This document shows positions 1 to 12,528 of a stretch of 64,000 nucleotides of DNA, piece after piece. This DNA comes from Rhytidiadelphus loreus (lineage: Eukaryota > Streptophyta > Bryopsida > Hypnales > Hylocomiaceae), in NCBI GenBank assembly GCA_947034895.1, contig OX344761.1, positions 84,016,447-84,080,446 of the forward strand. Reading direction: 5' to 3'. Numbering within the stretch: position 1 is the stretch's first letter; each line of letters opens with the position of its first letter. The notes beneath the pieces were generated by a model that worked only from the letters and a program-made list of their open reading frames with translations, did not search any database and was not told the origin of the DNA. The translations under genes were made by a program, and so were the position numbers.

Positions 1-2129
1 TGCATCATTGGCTTCAAAAGGCCATTTTTACTCTAAAAGACCTCCTATCCCTATTTCCCTCACAAAAAAATCATTGATAATCAACACCAATTGGGATCAA
101 TAAAAGGATAAAAAAATCTAACTCTTGGACTTTATGTGCTCCCGAGATGCTAGTCAACTCCACAAAAATCTCATTGTAATTGATATTTGGAGGAATGTTT
201 GGTGATTCAGCCACCTTCCGCTATCAAAATACTTCGAAACTTATCGGAACGTGTTATTAACATAAAAGAAGCTAACTTAATTTTTAGTGAGATTTTACCG
301 CAATCCGGGAATTTCTTGTGAATTTTCGCTCGTGGATTTAAACGGTTGACTATCTAGAAGGGATATCTCTTCATGTTAGAAAATTCCAAAACTTTTGGGG
401 GAACCTCTCATGGAATTTCCCAAGGCACGTGCCAAGTTTGGTGTCAGTCTTGCGCACGGTGGGTAGAAAGGTAAAACTGACTCTCCTTTGAATTACCAGC
501 AGTTAGGGAATCTTTCACACATGAGAAAATTTTGGTGAAAGGATTTTGTTGTTGATTCCTTGACATGCTCCCGACCTTAGAGCACCATCTAGTGGCTATA
601 GATTTTTTCATGTGGCTTGTCTTGAAAAAGTGACACATGCATGTTAACAATTGGGGTTCCTAATATTTCGTCAATGGAATGGGAAAACTAGAACCTATTT
701 TGGAGATTTACATAAGGGTCTCTCTATCTCTCTTGAGAACAATTTAGCCAATCATGATCACATGCATTGGAATTTAGACTATTTTGGGTAGGTTTCCTAT
801 AAGCCTGTTGATTCTACACAACGTGGTTCTAACTTATGTATAAGTGGGTTTGGGGGGTATTTTAAGGGTAAAAGTCCATTTGTGACCAAAAGCTATATTG
901 GCATGTAACATACTTATTTTGGTTTTATACTCTTTTTAGGGCTTTTTGTATAATTTTATGACTTAACCTCTAAAGTCCCAAGGCATTTTCTAAGATTTTC
1001 TGCCTCAGAAAACACTAAAAACTGTCATTTCTATTACATTGTTAAAAAAAACATAACAAATGAATTTTTTCAAAATAAAACTGTAGGATCTTGTACTGTT
1101 TTTATATGAGATAATGTGGTAAAATTTTTGTGAAGTTTGACCGTACGGATTGAAAGATAATTGCATTCAAAGTGAAAAGATTGTTTTTTTAGGGCTTACC
1201 CAAAAATTTCAGATGGCTTTGACCGCCTCTTGTGGTCAATTTTTACACTATGAAATTCAAATTTAATATTTTTTCATAATCAATATCATATTTGGCTCAT
1301 GTACACCAATTTTCAAGTCAATCCAAGATATGGAAGACATCCAAAAAAATCTTGCAATGCAACTATGTCCCAAGATTTGACAATACACTATCTAATGTTT
1401 ACACACATTTTTCCACCACATAGTTCAAAAAACCCATAATTCAAACAGTGGATTGAAGTAAGTAATCATAATTGACAAGCCAAAAAAACAAAATTCCAAA
1501 ATTCCAAAATCTCTAATTTCTATGTTGTTTACTAGCCCAATGTGAGCTCCAAAACATAGGGCAGCTTTTGAAGGATGGATTGGCCATTGTTCCCGGGAGG
1601 TTCCTCTATTGTTTCCAACATGTTCCTAAGTTCCCAAAGTTCCCCTTTCATTTCCAATGCTCCCATGATGTTCCCAATGTTATTGCTACCGTTCCTATGC
1701 AATTCTCTCCTCTTTGTCATCCAACCCTCTTTCTGTCATCCAACCCTCCTCCCTTCCTCTTTCTAACCCTAACCCAGCCTAAACCCACTACCCCCTCCTT
1801 CCTCAAGCATTTGGCTTGACCTCCTGACCTTGTGAAAGTCAATGCAAACAACCTTGCCTAGACTACCCCCTTTCCCCCATTTTTTCAAAAAAAGTATATA
1901 ATTTGTGAACCAAAGGTCCATTTTACATTAAAAAAAATTATATGTGCTTGAAGCTCTTGAAAATCTCCATGTGTAGAAAAAGTTTCAAAAAATCATGGTA
2001 TAAATTGAGACTAAACAAGCCTATCTGAAATCAATTTTGTCCCCCGTAGGGACAGTGGAACTTTAGGGGTTAATTTGTAACAATCTAAAAAAAAGAAAAC
2101 TATGAGTCCCAAGTGAGTGAAGTGACAAA
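1..2129. other. AT-rich intergenic DNA with decayed repeats
   Basis: I see no supportable gene here. Short open frames are present but have no recognisable motifs or splice context. Around 1590-1700 the DNA is a loose array of gttccc/ttccca words, which gives an apparently open frame of low complexity. The stretch at about 1090-1340 shares phrases (a run meaning 'gtggtaaaattt...tcaatccaag') with the dispersed repeat at 8.6-9.5 kb, so it is probably an older relative of that family. Confidence 0.5.
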
Positions 2130-3879
2130 TTGGGAGCTCATAGGCTCCAAGTTATTTTGGAAACAAAGGACAAGAAGGAAAAGGAGAAAGAAAAAAAGCT
2201 CCTAGCCAAAGGCAAGAAGATGGCTGACAATGGTGTTGTTGTTCCAGTATCATCAACGGTAGACCAAGGCTCTCAGATGGAAGGTGGAACTCAAAGCGGG
2301 GTGAAGAGGAAGGCGACACTCATGCAACTAACAAAAGACATCATCACTCAAGGCACACAAGCCATCAATCTTGGTGATGATGAATTGGACAAGACTGAGG
2401 ACTTAATCCTCAATATTTCAATTGAGGACCTTGTGGAGGATATGGAGACCGAGACGCCAACTTGGTATAGAGAGGTTGTGGACTTTTGGAAAAAGGTAAC
2501 TTTTGGATAACTTTTAAATTCCAAGGTCCTGTACGAAGTTTACAAAATGTACATTGTATAGATGGTTAATTGATAGCACAAAATATTCTATGTTTGCAGT
2601 TGTCGGTGGGGAAGCCTTGCATATTTTACGGAATACCAAATGCTAGGCCTAGAGTGAACCTAATATTTTTTGATTGCCTAGAGAACTTGCATACATGTGC
2701 CGAGACTATCTTCTCCATCAATGAAGGTGACGACCTAAAACACAGACTTGGAGAATGAGGCTCTTGAAGTAGCAATTCAATTTGTATTAAAACATTTGCA
2801 AGACCATGGATGCATGATAGTATTTTACTCATAGAGCACTGATGTTAGGGGCAATATTGCAGGATTGTGTGAGACTTACTGCATGGTGAAGAAGGAGTGG
2901 TGGGGCATGAATTGTCTCTACTTGACCTCAGCATTGGACTCTAGTTCTACTGTAAATTTCGTCATAAGATTCTTGAAGTTGAAATTGTCCTTTCCTAATG
3001 GATAATGTTATATTCGCTTCTCATGTATATTTTGTTTTTATAATTGCAGATGCAGAGGTTTGGAATTAGCCTCTTCATGAAGGACTTTGGCGAGAAAGGG
3101 AAATCTAATTTCACTTTCAAACGCACCTCGATGATGAAGAATGTTGGTGTGGACATTGGTCGAGACAACATGTTAATGAACTACATGAAGGAAGATGACA
3201 TGGCAATGAAAGACGGAAAGCCATGGCGGGGGGCTTGTGAAAAGGATCCCTGATTTTTTCAACTCCTCATCGAAGCTACAACTATTGAAGGAAACTTGGT
3301 TCTTGATTGCACCGCATCAACAATTGAATATTCTATTTCATTATTGTCTATTCAAGTAGCAATTTTGAAAATCATTCATTTCACTAATATTTTATATTTC
3401 CTTGACTTCAGGTGCATCAATTACAGCTTGTCGAAGCACAGGCCGTTACATTGTGACTTTGGAGGAGAACATTGACATTTTTGATGCCCTCCTCAAACCT
3501 ATGGAGAAGTCTGCTCTAGTCATGGTGAAGGTCCGACCTAAACCACCAACACTTCAAGACTCACATGATGCAGATGAAATGCCCGTGGTGCCTTGTAAAT
3601 TTGCTTGAAGGAAAAAATTCAGTAAGTTTGCATTTTTTAAGTCTTTCTTTCTATAGAAATCTTTGTGTCTTAAAACTCTAACATCATGTCATATTGGTTT
3701 GTAGCCATCGAGGAATGATGTCATCAAATGCAATGATGAAGAAACAAAGTCTTTTCTGCAGTCCAGAAAAGAGTTTTGATCTTCCACTCTATATTGAGCA
3801 CATGGCCATAGCCTTTGCAGATTTTGGTTACTATGAACCAAAACGCCATAAAGATACATATGCTCTAAATGTTTTATAA
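2130..3879 (+). pseudogene. Decayed multi-exon gene resembling a beta-class N4/N6 amino-methyltransferase
   Basis: Several coding-like blocks lie in order on one strand and look like exons. Block 1 (to 2495, donor AAAAAG|gtaact) encodes a Lys/Glu-rich leader and an acidic segment ending in PTWYREVVDFWKK. Block 2 (from 2600, acceptor tttgcag) contains RVNLIFFDCLEN, which resembles motif IV of amino-methyltransferases with DPPY changed to DCLE. After a one-base frame shift near 2756 it continues with ALEVAIQFVLKHLQDHG, a TAG at about 2830, and WWGMNCLYL. Block 3 (from 3050) ends in a TGA at about 3251, then FFQLLIEATTIEGNLVLD and CTAST. Block 4 (from about 3411) continues GASITACRSTGR, matching the LVLDPFAGSGTT...GR pattern of motif I. 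The order motif IV then motif I is typical of the beta class. The two stops, the frame shift and a missing donor between blocks 3 and 4 say pseudogene. A last block (3705-3879) encodes PEKSFDLPLYIEHMAIAFAD. Assignment is from motif order only. Confidence 0.5.
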
Positions 3880-6800
3880 TTTATAGATGGATCAACATCT
3901 AAGGGTAGAGAAACTTCAGAATCGTCTACCAATGAGGATTCTGCAACTAAGTCCATTGTAACTTAGACTCATGGGATAGACATATCTTATGAGTCAAACT
4001 ATTATGTTTGGATTTTATTTATGATTGAATTTGTGTGTTTTATGGCTACATATAAGGTGTTGTTTATTTTCCTTGGTTTTTTTCATTGCATGATTTCCCC
4101 AGATGATTTCATTCAAAATTGATCACTATTGCTTGTTGCAATGAAGTTTCATAACAGAAAGTTTTAATTGACTTGGAATTCTAAAAAATGAACTCACATT
4201 TTTGGAAAATTACAATAGCCTCAATCCACTATTGAATATACTTCACCATTTTCTCTCAAAAAAAAAAGGCAAGCTCACAAGCTCATAGGCTCACATGCTA
4301 GCAACCTTGCACTTTAAAGCAATGAATTTCATATCAAAAAGAATTCTTTCATCTATTGTAGAGAATGAATGTTGACAACAAAACAACACATCATCTAGAT
4401 TATCTTTCAACATCTCGCTTATATAATTAGATGGTGAGATATACAATACTTTTTGGCTTCATGATATTGAACAAACAATTTGCCAAATTTGAAAATAAAA
4501 TAATTTCAAAGAATGAACACTATAAGAAGGCTCCAAACATAAGATGGGTTTTTGGAACTCTGAGAGATTGTTTTATGGTTATTTCCCATGTTCGTAACCA
4601 CAACAACACAATCAGATTATTAAATTTTAAAAATTTTAAAAATTAAAAATTAAAAATTAAAAAAAAAAATTAAGTTAAAATTTAAATTTTTAATTTAAAA
4701 AAAAAATTAATTTAATTATTTTAAATATTTTTAAATATATTTTTTTATTTTTTATTTTTTTAAATTAATATTTTTAAATTAATATTTTTAAATATTTTTA
4801 AATTAATTAATTTAATATTATCTGACGTGGTAGTTTTTTGACTACGTCAAACTGTGCCAGACTACTGTTACAATGACTTTTCTATAGTCTAGAAACTCCA
4901 AGGTACTCACAATCTTCCAAAGGTCCAAAAACACATCTAATTAGTATATAAAATCTTACTTGGATTTCAAAATTGTCAAATGGAGAAAAAGAAGCTATGA
5001 GAATAAATATTGTAGTATGGCCATCAAATATTGCCATTGTTTATATTAGAAACAATTCTATAATAGAATGAAAATCAAATTTAGTAGAATTATTCTACAT
5101 TTAAATGTATGCCTATCCTAACTATCAAAGAAATAAATTTGAAAATATTATATTTATATATATCAAAAAATCTACTATAAAAAACAATTTTACATTGTCA
5201 TTTTAAAAAGTATGTGGAATTTATAAAATGACATGGCATATTCATAAAGAAGCAAATGTTGACATGGCATGTATCAATAAAAACATGTTCACTTTTTTTC
5301 AAATTAAGTTGTCCTAACCAATTGCCATAATCAACATCATTCACTCATTTCTTGTAGTGGTTAGATAGTTGATGCAATGTATGAAGAAGATGCAATTTTC
5401 AAATCTAAAAGTGCCATGTTCTAAACCCTAACTTGTATATTTTATACAACTTTAGTAGCTAATCTATGACTATTCTTCAACTATCCTATGACTATTTTAT
5501 GACTATTTAGAATGAGTGTAAATTTGATTTTTGTTCCCTCTTTATTAATCTAGAGCTTAGATATAGAAATATAGAAATTTCTATGACATTTCTCTTGAGA
5601 AAAAAACACAAGTTGTTTACAAGCAAATTTCCATTCATTTCTCAAATGAATTGTTTATCATTCTTCTATTGTAAGATTTTTGAATCCATGTCATTTTGTC
5701 ATGTCCACATTAGCTAATGCAACATTTGGTGGATTATAAGGTATTTATGAAATCAACCTTCATTTTGATTCTCATTGATTGATGATCCACCAATTGTTTT
5801 TACAACTATCATATAACTTCTACATTTCATAGATTTGCATTGGTGCTAATAAATTCTATCAAGGTCACAAATGAGTCACATAGGAGTCCTAGTCATTGTT
5901 TAGGTAGTTGTAGAAGAAAATATTTTTTTCTAGTGCATACTACTGAAGTACACTAAAAAATATAGATCTCATATCATTTTTTATTTTTTATTTTGAATGA
6001 TGGTTTCATGAAGTCCTTTGCAAATGAATGTTTTTTAGATTCTATTTAGTTGTAAGTCAAAATATAGAATTTTGCCTTATAAAAATTATCTTCAAATTTG
6101 AAAAGGATTGTCCACATGTGCTTTAAATATATAAAAAATCATTTCTAGTCCCAAAGGAATCACTTAGATTTTTTTACCAAACAATGTGTGGTATAATGTA
6201 GGAAAATATTAATTCATAGTACCGGTATTAGAAAACACTTTGAGGTAATATACAAAGTAAAAATTTATATACACTCAATTATAAGTACGATATATGTATA
6301 AATAATACCTCATGTTTGTAAATTTTTTTCTAAGATAGTCTCAAAGATATGGATCCTAGGAATTCATCGTAGGTAGGGTCAATTTGTAGAATCGCTAATA
6401 TGAATAAAAAATCATGCATTGGTCTAATGAAATGAATATTCTCTGTTTTTGCATGGCTTTACAATCTAATTCACTCTTCTATACCGCTAGGACACTTTGG
6501 ATGCTTCAAATGTTGTTTCCTTCTTCACTTTAAATACTTCAAATGATGTTGCCCACTTCACTTTAGGTGCTTCGCTTGCATGCTTTGAATTTTGTTTCTC
6601 GTTGCAACATTGACTTCACTTCCTGCTTCCCGAAGAATGGGTTGAATGTGGTGTCTGTACAAACTGTCACTTTGAAGGTTTAGAGTTTATAGTGAGTTTT
6701 TTTATTGATTCATTTGTATGTTGTGGCTTAGGATTTACTATTGATGTTTACAGTCATTGTCTTATACCTAGGATTTGTGGTTTATTGTTATGTGTGAGAT

Positions 6801-8570
6801 GTATGGTAAAGGATTGACTTCTTAGGGGTTTGTAGAAACTTCAAGGTGTATGGGTGTTGTTTGCCTTAGAGTAAGGATTTAATTAGGGTTTGAATTTCAA
6901 ACTAAGCTTTGGGTGTGTTGGTTTATAGCGAGGCTTCACTCTTTAGAGTTTTAGACTTAGTTTTAGGTATGTTGGTTTAGAGTTTGTTTCAAAGTGAGGA
7001 TTTAGTCTTCAGGCTCTAGGGTGACATATTCAAACCTTTAGGTTTATGGCAAGTTTGTCATCCGGCATTTTTGTAGTTAAGAGTTTTAAATCTAAATTTA
7101 TGGCATATTTTGGCATCTATGTATTGCTCCTTATCAAATCTTAGCAATGAAGAGTTGAAGGAGCTCTATGGCATTTTGTGTCGTAGTTGGCAGCCTTGTG
7201 AGGTTTCCATGGCGAAGAGTGAAAATTGGCGCAAGTTGTCACTTTGGTGGATGACCCCTACATACAACCTATGCGTGAGAAGGTTTAGCATGTGGTTTTG
7301 CCTTTTAGTTTGGGACATTTTTTATTTTGTAGATTTCCATGTAGTTTATGCAACAAGATTAAGGCAACCATTTACTTTATGTATTTATAATTGTGTTAGG
7401 AACACATTTCATGCTTCAAACACTTTGATGTTATTATTATTGGTGCACTATACATATTTGAACATTTATGGTTTAGTTTTGTCTTTCCAAGTGTGTTTTT
7501 ATTTCGTATATTATTGACTTCTTTGCATGTTGTTATGTGTTGCATGGTGTATAATTGTGTTGATGGAATTGTGGTGCCTCATTTTATCGTTCACATTCTC
7601 TTGGACGTGAATGCTATCAATTTCTAGTTTCTAGTTCATGTATGTTGCTTTCATCTTTATTCTATTTTGTGGCCCATCTTTGCTTATTTTGGTTTACGAT
7701 TTGAGGATTTTTATATGTTGTATACTTTACATTAGGAAATAGGCAACAATGTATGTTAAGTTCTTCAATTTTTTTTAAATGACTGTTCATGTGTTGTGTT
7801 TTTGTCTTTAATCTTTGTATTTTTTTTTTCACTTTACTTTTTTTTCTTCTTATAACAAAGTAAGTGTTCTAAAAATTGCTCCACTTTTCGAATTCTAAGT
7901 TTTTGTAGGGGGCATAAAATATCATGAATTAGGAAATTAGGTAATAACAGGGACCATTTAATTGTTCCTAGTCATCAAAATACTCCACAAAATAAAAACC
8001 TTAGCCACACATGATGTACGAATCTCCACATTGAGTGACCTCCTTGAGTTTCTAGTATCACATTATGAGAAGATATTGAAGCATATTGTACTAAATTAGT
8101 TTTAGAATATATTACATTTTAATTTTTAGAATATTGACAAACTGTTTGAAATAGTAGAAGGTCAAAGTCACCATTTTTAAAATGTAAGTACAGTCTTCAC
8201 TTAAATTGGTTTCTTTTATTGTATACTTACTCATATATAAAGGCAAGTTATAAGGTTTATATTGAAAAAGAAATCAAAAGTCCAAGACTTGCTTCTAGAA
8301 AACTTCTTTACACAATTCCTCATGAAGTCATCTTGCACACCAACAATAAATTAAATCTTCACATGATCTTTGTGCTTTGAAAAAATGATTGGTAGAAATG
8401 ACTTTCCCTTATTCTTGCAATTTTGTCACTTCCACATTTGTGCATTCCAATCATCTAATTGTAGGAAATCTAAAGAAGACACATGATAGTTGTATTTGTG
8501 TTAGAAAATCCTAAAACCTTAGAAAACTTTCATGTAAGTAAGAAACTTTGATTATATAGTTTAACCCTAG
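3880..8570. other. AT-rich intergenic DNA, no supportable gene
   Basis: This is long, very AT-rich sequence with many homopolymer runs. An open frame at 7110-7517 starts with a normal-looking stretch (SNLSNEELKELYGILCRSW) and then runs into hydrophobic low-complexity sequence; it may be a relic of a gene but I do not recognise it. No tRNA, rRNA or transposase signature was seen. Confidence 0.5.
4617..4822. repeat. Extreme A/T low-complexity block
   Basis: About 200 bases are composed almost entirely of A and T, in words such as aaattaaaaatt and ttttaaatattt, ending just before tctgacgtgg. The block can form several AT-only hairpins. It has no coding content. Confidence 0.85.
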
Positions 8571-9540
8571 ACCGCCCAAGAGGACAAAAAGTGTCCTCAC
8601 ATAGTTTTAAGTTCGATTCAAAGTACTGTAACTTTTGCATTCCATGTCTAAATTCAATAAAACTTGTTGGAAAATTTGCGCCTTTTATTCTAGTTTGTGT
8701 GGTAAAATTTTCAGATCAATCCAAGATGTAATGATTTTCTCAAAGCCAATCAAAGTTCACAGGTTCAATTTGATTCACCAAAGTGCACTTCATGGCTTCG
8801 ACTTCAGGGGCTTGTATCTCCTACATCCAATGTTTGATTTCAATAAAATTTATTGGGTTATATTTCCCTTGAAGTCTAGTTATTGTGGTAAAATTTTCAT
8901 GTCAATCCAAGTTGTTTTGAATGTTTGGGAGCAATTCAAAATTCAAAATCCTGCCATTTATGGACTACAGTGAACTTCAACGGCTTGTATCTTCTTCATA
9001 CAGTGTCCGTTTTCAATAAAAAAATTTTGGAAAAGTTGCATATACTAATTTAGTTTGTGCGGATAAAATTTCATATCAATCCAGAAAGTAATGAATTACT
9101 GAAAAGCATTTTAGTACAAGGAGGTTCAGCCCTAGATGTGTTTTTTGCAACTTTTCTTGCCTATTTTTTGACATTTGCAAGCCATTTCGCAAACACATTA
9201 AGTCAAATGAATGATATTTTTTTAATACCAATGTGTTTGTATGCTGGTTTTTAATCACTTTGTAATTTAAAGTTTTTTCATTTGATTAGGTTTAGAAATC
9301 AAATTTCGCCTCTAAATGTATTTTTAGGAAAATTTCAGCATTCTTTTTCAACACTAAAACATTATAATCTCGCAATCTATGTAGTCAAATGACTTCAAAT
9401 TTGATACACATCATTAACAACATGTACACTACAAGATTGTACGGTTAAGATCTCTATAGCTTAGTGACATTTAGATCTATATCACTTCAAAAGCAATGAT
9501 GTTTTTGAACCCAAAACGGCCTTGGGCCTTCTAGAGTTAA
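8571..9540. repeat. Dispersed repeat, copy A (inverted relative to 27945-28750)
   Basis: Read on the - strand, this segment matches the + strand at 27945-28750 over roughly 800 bases, with shared stretches such as aaccgtacaatcttgtagtg and acattcaaaacaacttg. The unit itself contains two or three diverged subrepeats of about 170-180 bases, each carrying the phrase for a 'gatatgaaattt' box followed by 'gagatacaagcc'. No protein motif was recognised, so I class it only as an interspersed, internally repetitive element. Confidence 0.7.
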
Positions 9541-10246
9541 ACAACATTTACCATTCGATCAATTTGAGAACTAGGTTGGTATGTGCTACACTTGGTTATG
9601 TAATGGTAGCTTTCTATATTCCTTCCACTCTTTTATTTGTCTATTGATGAATAGAGAATTACATAATTTTGATTTCAAAAAAACAATTGCACAACCTAGG
9701 CTTCTTATCCTATTGTTTGGGGGCATTTTACATTCTTTCAAAGCTTGATTTTTTTTCCACCCCTATGATAATGACAATATTTGACAATATAATCCTTGCT
9801 ACAAACTCATTGTCGTAAAACAAGATGGTTTGGGCATATTGTGTCTAAAGTAGCATCTACTTGCTTATACGAAATTGTATGAGCTTCATCCTACAATTTA
9901 ACAACTTTGATACAATTGAAGGAATTTTCCTACAAAAGACAATGATATGCCTCCTATTCTAATGTTTTTATTCTAATGTTTGTGAATTTCATAGACTTGT
10001 GCCTTTAGTGACAAGTGTCTACTACTATCATCAACATAAGATTCTTACACTACTGTGCATCATTGTTCAATTGATGGAATTTGTTTGTTCTTTGTACCAT
10101 TAAAGGAGAGAGATCAAATTTCTCACTAAACTCTATTCATTTGCTTTGAAAATGGTCCTAAAGGAAATAGTAAAGTGTTTTCATGATTTTCACCATTGAA
10201 AATTAAAATTCGTAAGTGTTGATTTGGAGTTGTTTGTGATTTCTAC

Positions 10247-10847
10247 TTATTAAAACCCCAAGGGGTTCACTCAATGTATTCTTTGGACATCACGTGTGAT
10301 CAAGTAAATTTTCTATCTCTATTTATTTTTTAATAAATTTTGATTTAGCTCCAAATTTTTGGGTGTTGTTATATAATCAATGTATCTTTTATGTGAAAAA
10401 AATTTGGATTCAATTCAATAAGATATCCAAATGCACAATTGAAGATTGTACTAAAATGGTTGTATTTTCACTTCAAATATTTATCAAGATTGCATTTGAA
10501 TGACAACTGTATCCAACTTTGTTATGCTTAAACCTTAACCAAGCCTTCATTTATTGGAAATTTAAAAATCATTTTTAAAATATGATTTTCCATATAAAAT
10601 AGGGGATCAAATTTTTTTTCAACTATACAGTGTATTTATTTTCTTACAAAGTAATTATTTCAGATAAAGAAAATTTTCAAGAATTCACAATATGAACTTC
10701 CAACATAGTAAAACATACCATAATTTTTTCAAATTGTTTAAATGATTTTTTACCATATAAGATAGGAGGTCAAAGATTTTGTTCACACGTGATCCAAAGA
10801 ATACATTGAGTGCCCCCCCAAAGATTAAAAAAATGGCTTTTTAATAA
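10247..10847. mobile_element. TIR element, about 600 bp, non-autonomous
   Basis: The left end (ttattaaaacccc, then cactcaatgtattctttgga and a cacgtgtga box) is repeated in inverted orientation at the right end (tcacacgtgatccaaagaat, acattgagtg, ending ttaataa). The two ends share about 30 contiguous near-identical bases inside a longer, gapped inverted repeat of about 60. Internally there are two direct copies of a phrase 'atgattttNcatataaNata'. There is no open reading frame, so this is a MITE-like derivative of unknown superfamily. Confidence 0.65.
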
Positions 10848-10954
10848 TTGCAAGGGGATTGAATAATGAGTTTGATAATTGTTCATTTGAACTTAAGGCT
10901 TTTGGAAGGAGTTAACACAATTTCTAATTGTTCATATCACCTCCAATCCCCCCC

Positions 10955-11060
10955 CCCCAAATCTAAAAAAGAAAAAAAAGAAAAAAAAAGAAAAAAAGAA
11001 AAAAATATATTTTTTCATTTTCATTTTCATTTTTTTTTTTCATTTTTTTTTTTTTTCATT
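10955..11060. repeat. Poly-C, polypurine and polypyrimidine low-complexity tract
   Basis: A run of C is followed by an A/G-only tract (aaaaaag units) of about 55 bases, then a T/C tract with cattttcatttt units. This is a simple-sequence region, possibly slippage-prone, and explains the lysine/phenylalanine-rich open frame over it. Confidence 0.85.
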
Positions 11061-11485
11061 GCTGTGGAATGACTTGTCCTTTTTGTTTCAAATAAATTAA
11101 TAAAAAAGAGGGATGAGCAAGCTCCTTAAACATCTATGTGGTTAAATTTTGAAGAAAAAATCATTTTGCTTCATTGGGAATAACTATGAGCACATGCTTT
11201 TTTTTCATAGGAAAAACACATTTGGAAAGGCTTAAACACTTAGGAGGGAACAAGCGTTCACAAATTTGAATAGAATCAAGTTGAAAAAAGGTAAATAAAC
11301 AATTCAAAAAAATAAAATTTCACCAAATCTAACACAAATAGGAGAGGTGATTTTGTACTAATATTTTATCCATAGTCAATAGTGTGTGAAACATCATTGA
11401 CGTCAATTGAATGCCCATGACTTCAAGATTTTGAACAAACAAAAGTTGAATCACCCTCAAAGTTCTACCAATACAGAAGTCCTTA

Positions 11486-11980
11486 GAACATCCCCACCAA
11501 CGTATTCTCTATCCCCAAACTTGGGACCTCAAACTATTCAACCTTGACTTTATAGGGATGAGACCTCACGTGTTCTCTATATGAGCTTCAATATAGGAAA
11601 TTGGGTCCAACTTTTATCGAGTTCTCTATAAATTTGGGGTAGAGATCTTGTTTCAAGACTGGTGCGTGCAAGCTTCTATATCCCCATCTCCATCTGAGGT
11701 CCTCTCCCTAAATTTTAGAGCATCCCCACCAATCTGTTCTGTATCCCTAAAAATTTAGAGAGAGGACCTCAAATGGGGATGGGGATACAAAAGCTTGCGC
11801 GCACCAGTCTTGAAACAAGATCTCTACCCCAAATTTATAAGTAACTCGATAAAAGTTGGGCCCAATTTCCTATATTGGAACTCATATAGAGAACAAGTGA
11901 GGTCTCATCCCTATAAAGTCAAGGTTGAATAGTTTGAGGTCCCAAGTTTGGGGATAGAGAACACGTTGGTGGGGATGCTC
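11486..11980. mobile_element. 495-bp foldback MITE, Tourist/PIF-Harbinger-like
   Basis: The two arms (about 11486-11717 and 11748-11980) are inverted copies of each other with roughly 94 percent identity by eye, separated by a loop of about 30 bases. The termini read gaacatccccaccaac on the left and its complement gttggtggggatgctc on the right. Both ends are flanked by the trinucleotide tta (11483-11485 and 11981-11983), the target duplication expected for PIF/Harbinger-Tourist elements. A second copy of the terminus, again preceded by tta, lies in the loop at 11718, so the structure may be one element inside or beside another. It sits about 550 bases upstream of the NAK kinase start. Confidence 0.8.
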
Positions 11981-12528
11981 TTAACCCTAGATCTACCAAC
12001 TCACTTTAAGATGTCAATGTCACCAACTTCAAATTGAGATGTCATCCGCGACATACCGGCGTCACCCCCATCCCCACCCATGGCCGGCACACACGACCGA
12101 CCCCCCCTTTTGAGGGAGATATCGTCTCTCTCCTTCGCCTTCGTCTTCATCTGTCGGAGCTCGTGCTTGGACCCTAATCGCCTGCCCATGTGCTCCGAAT
12201 TCCCGCAGCTCCATTTCACCTCTTCCTTCCCAGCAATCCCCCAAACAACATTCCTCGCATCCCCTGGATCACTGATTACGAAGCCGATGAAAGGGAGGCC
12301 CCTTTCCACAGACATGCACCCCAGATCTGTCCTCATTCATTGCACTGACCTAACTTATTGCCTCTCGGGATCCTGAGTTCCAGCTTTGGAGGGTTTGGTT
12401 TTGGTCTTGAATCCTTTGGTTGGTCAGATCTCTGTGTTGCTTCGTTTGGATCCCGCGTTGTCTGGTTTTGTAGTTGGGTTTGGTATCTCGTTGTGGGGGA
12501 GCTTTCGGTGCCTTGGGGTGGGGGCACG
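11981..12528 (+). promoter_or_regulatory. 5' flank and leader of the NAK kinase gene
   Basis: Base composition changes abruptly from AT-rich to mixed and GC-richer at about 12040, as expected for a promoter-proximal region and 5' leader. Open frames exist on both strands (for example 12001-12336 on the - strand) but lack recognisable motifs. I did not find a convincing TATA box. Confidence 0.4.

Noticed and set aside
12001..12336. Gene on the - strand upstream of NAK
   Set aside because: The frame has a moderately normal composition but no recognisable domain, and it lies in the likely NAK leader.
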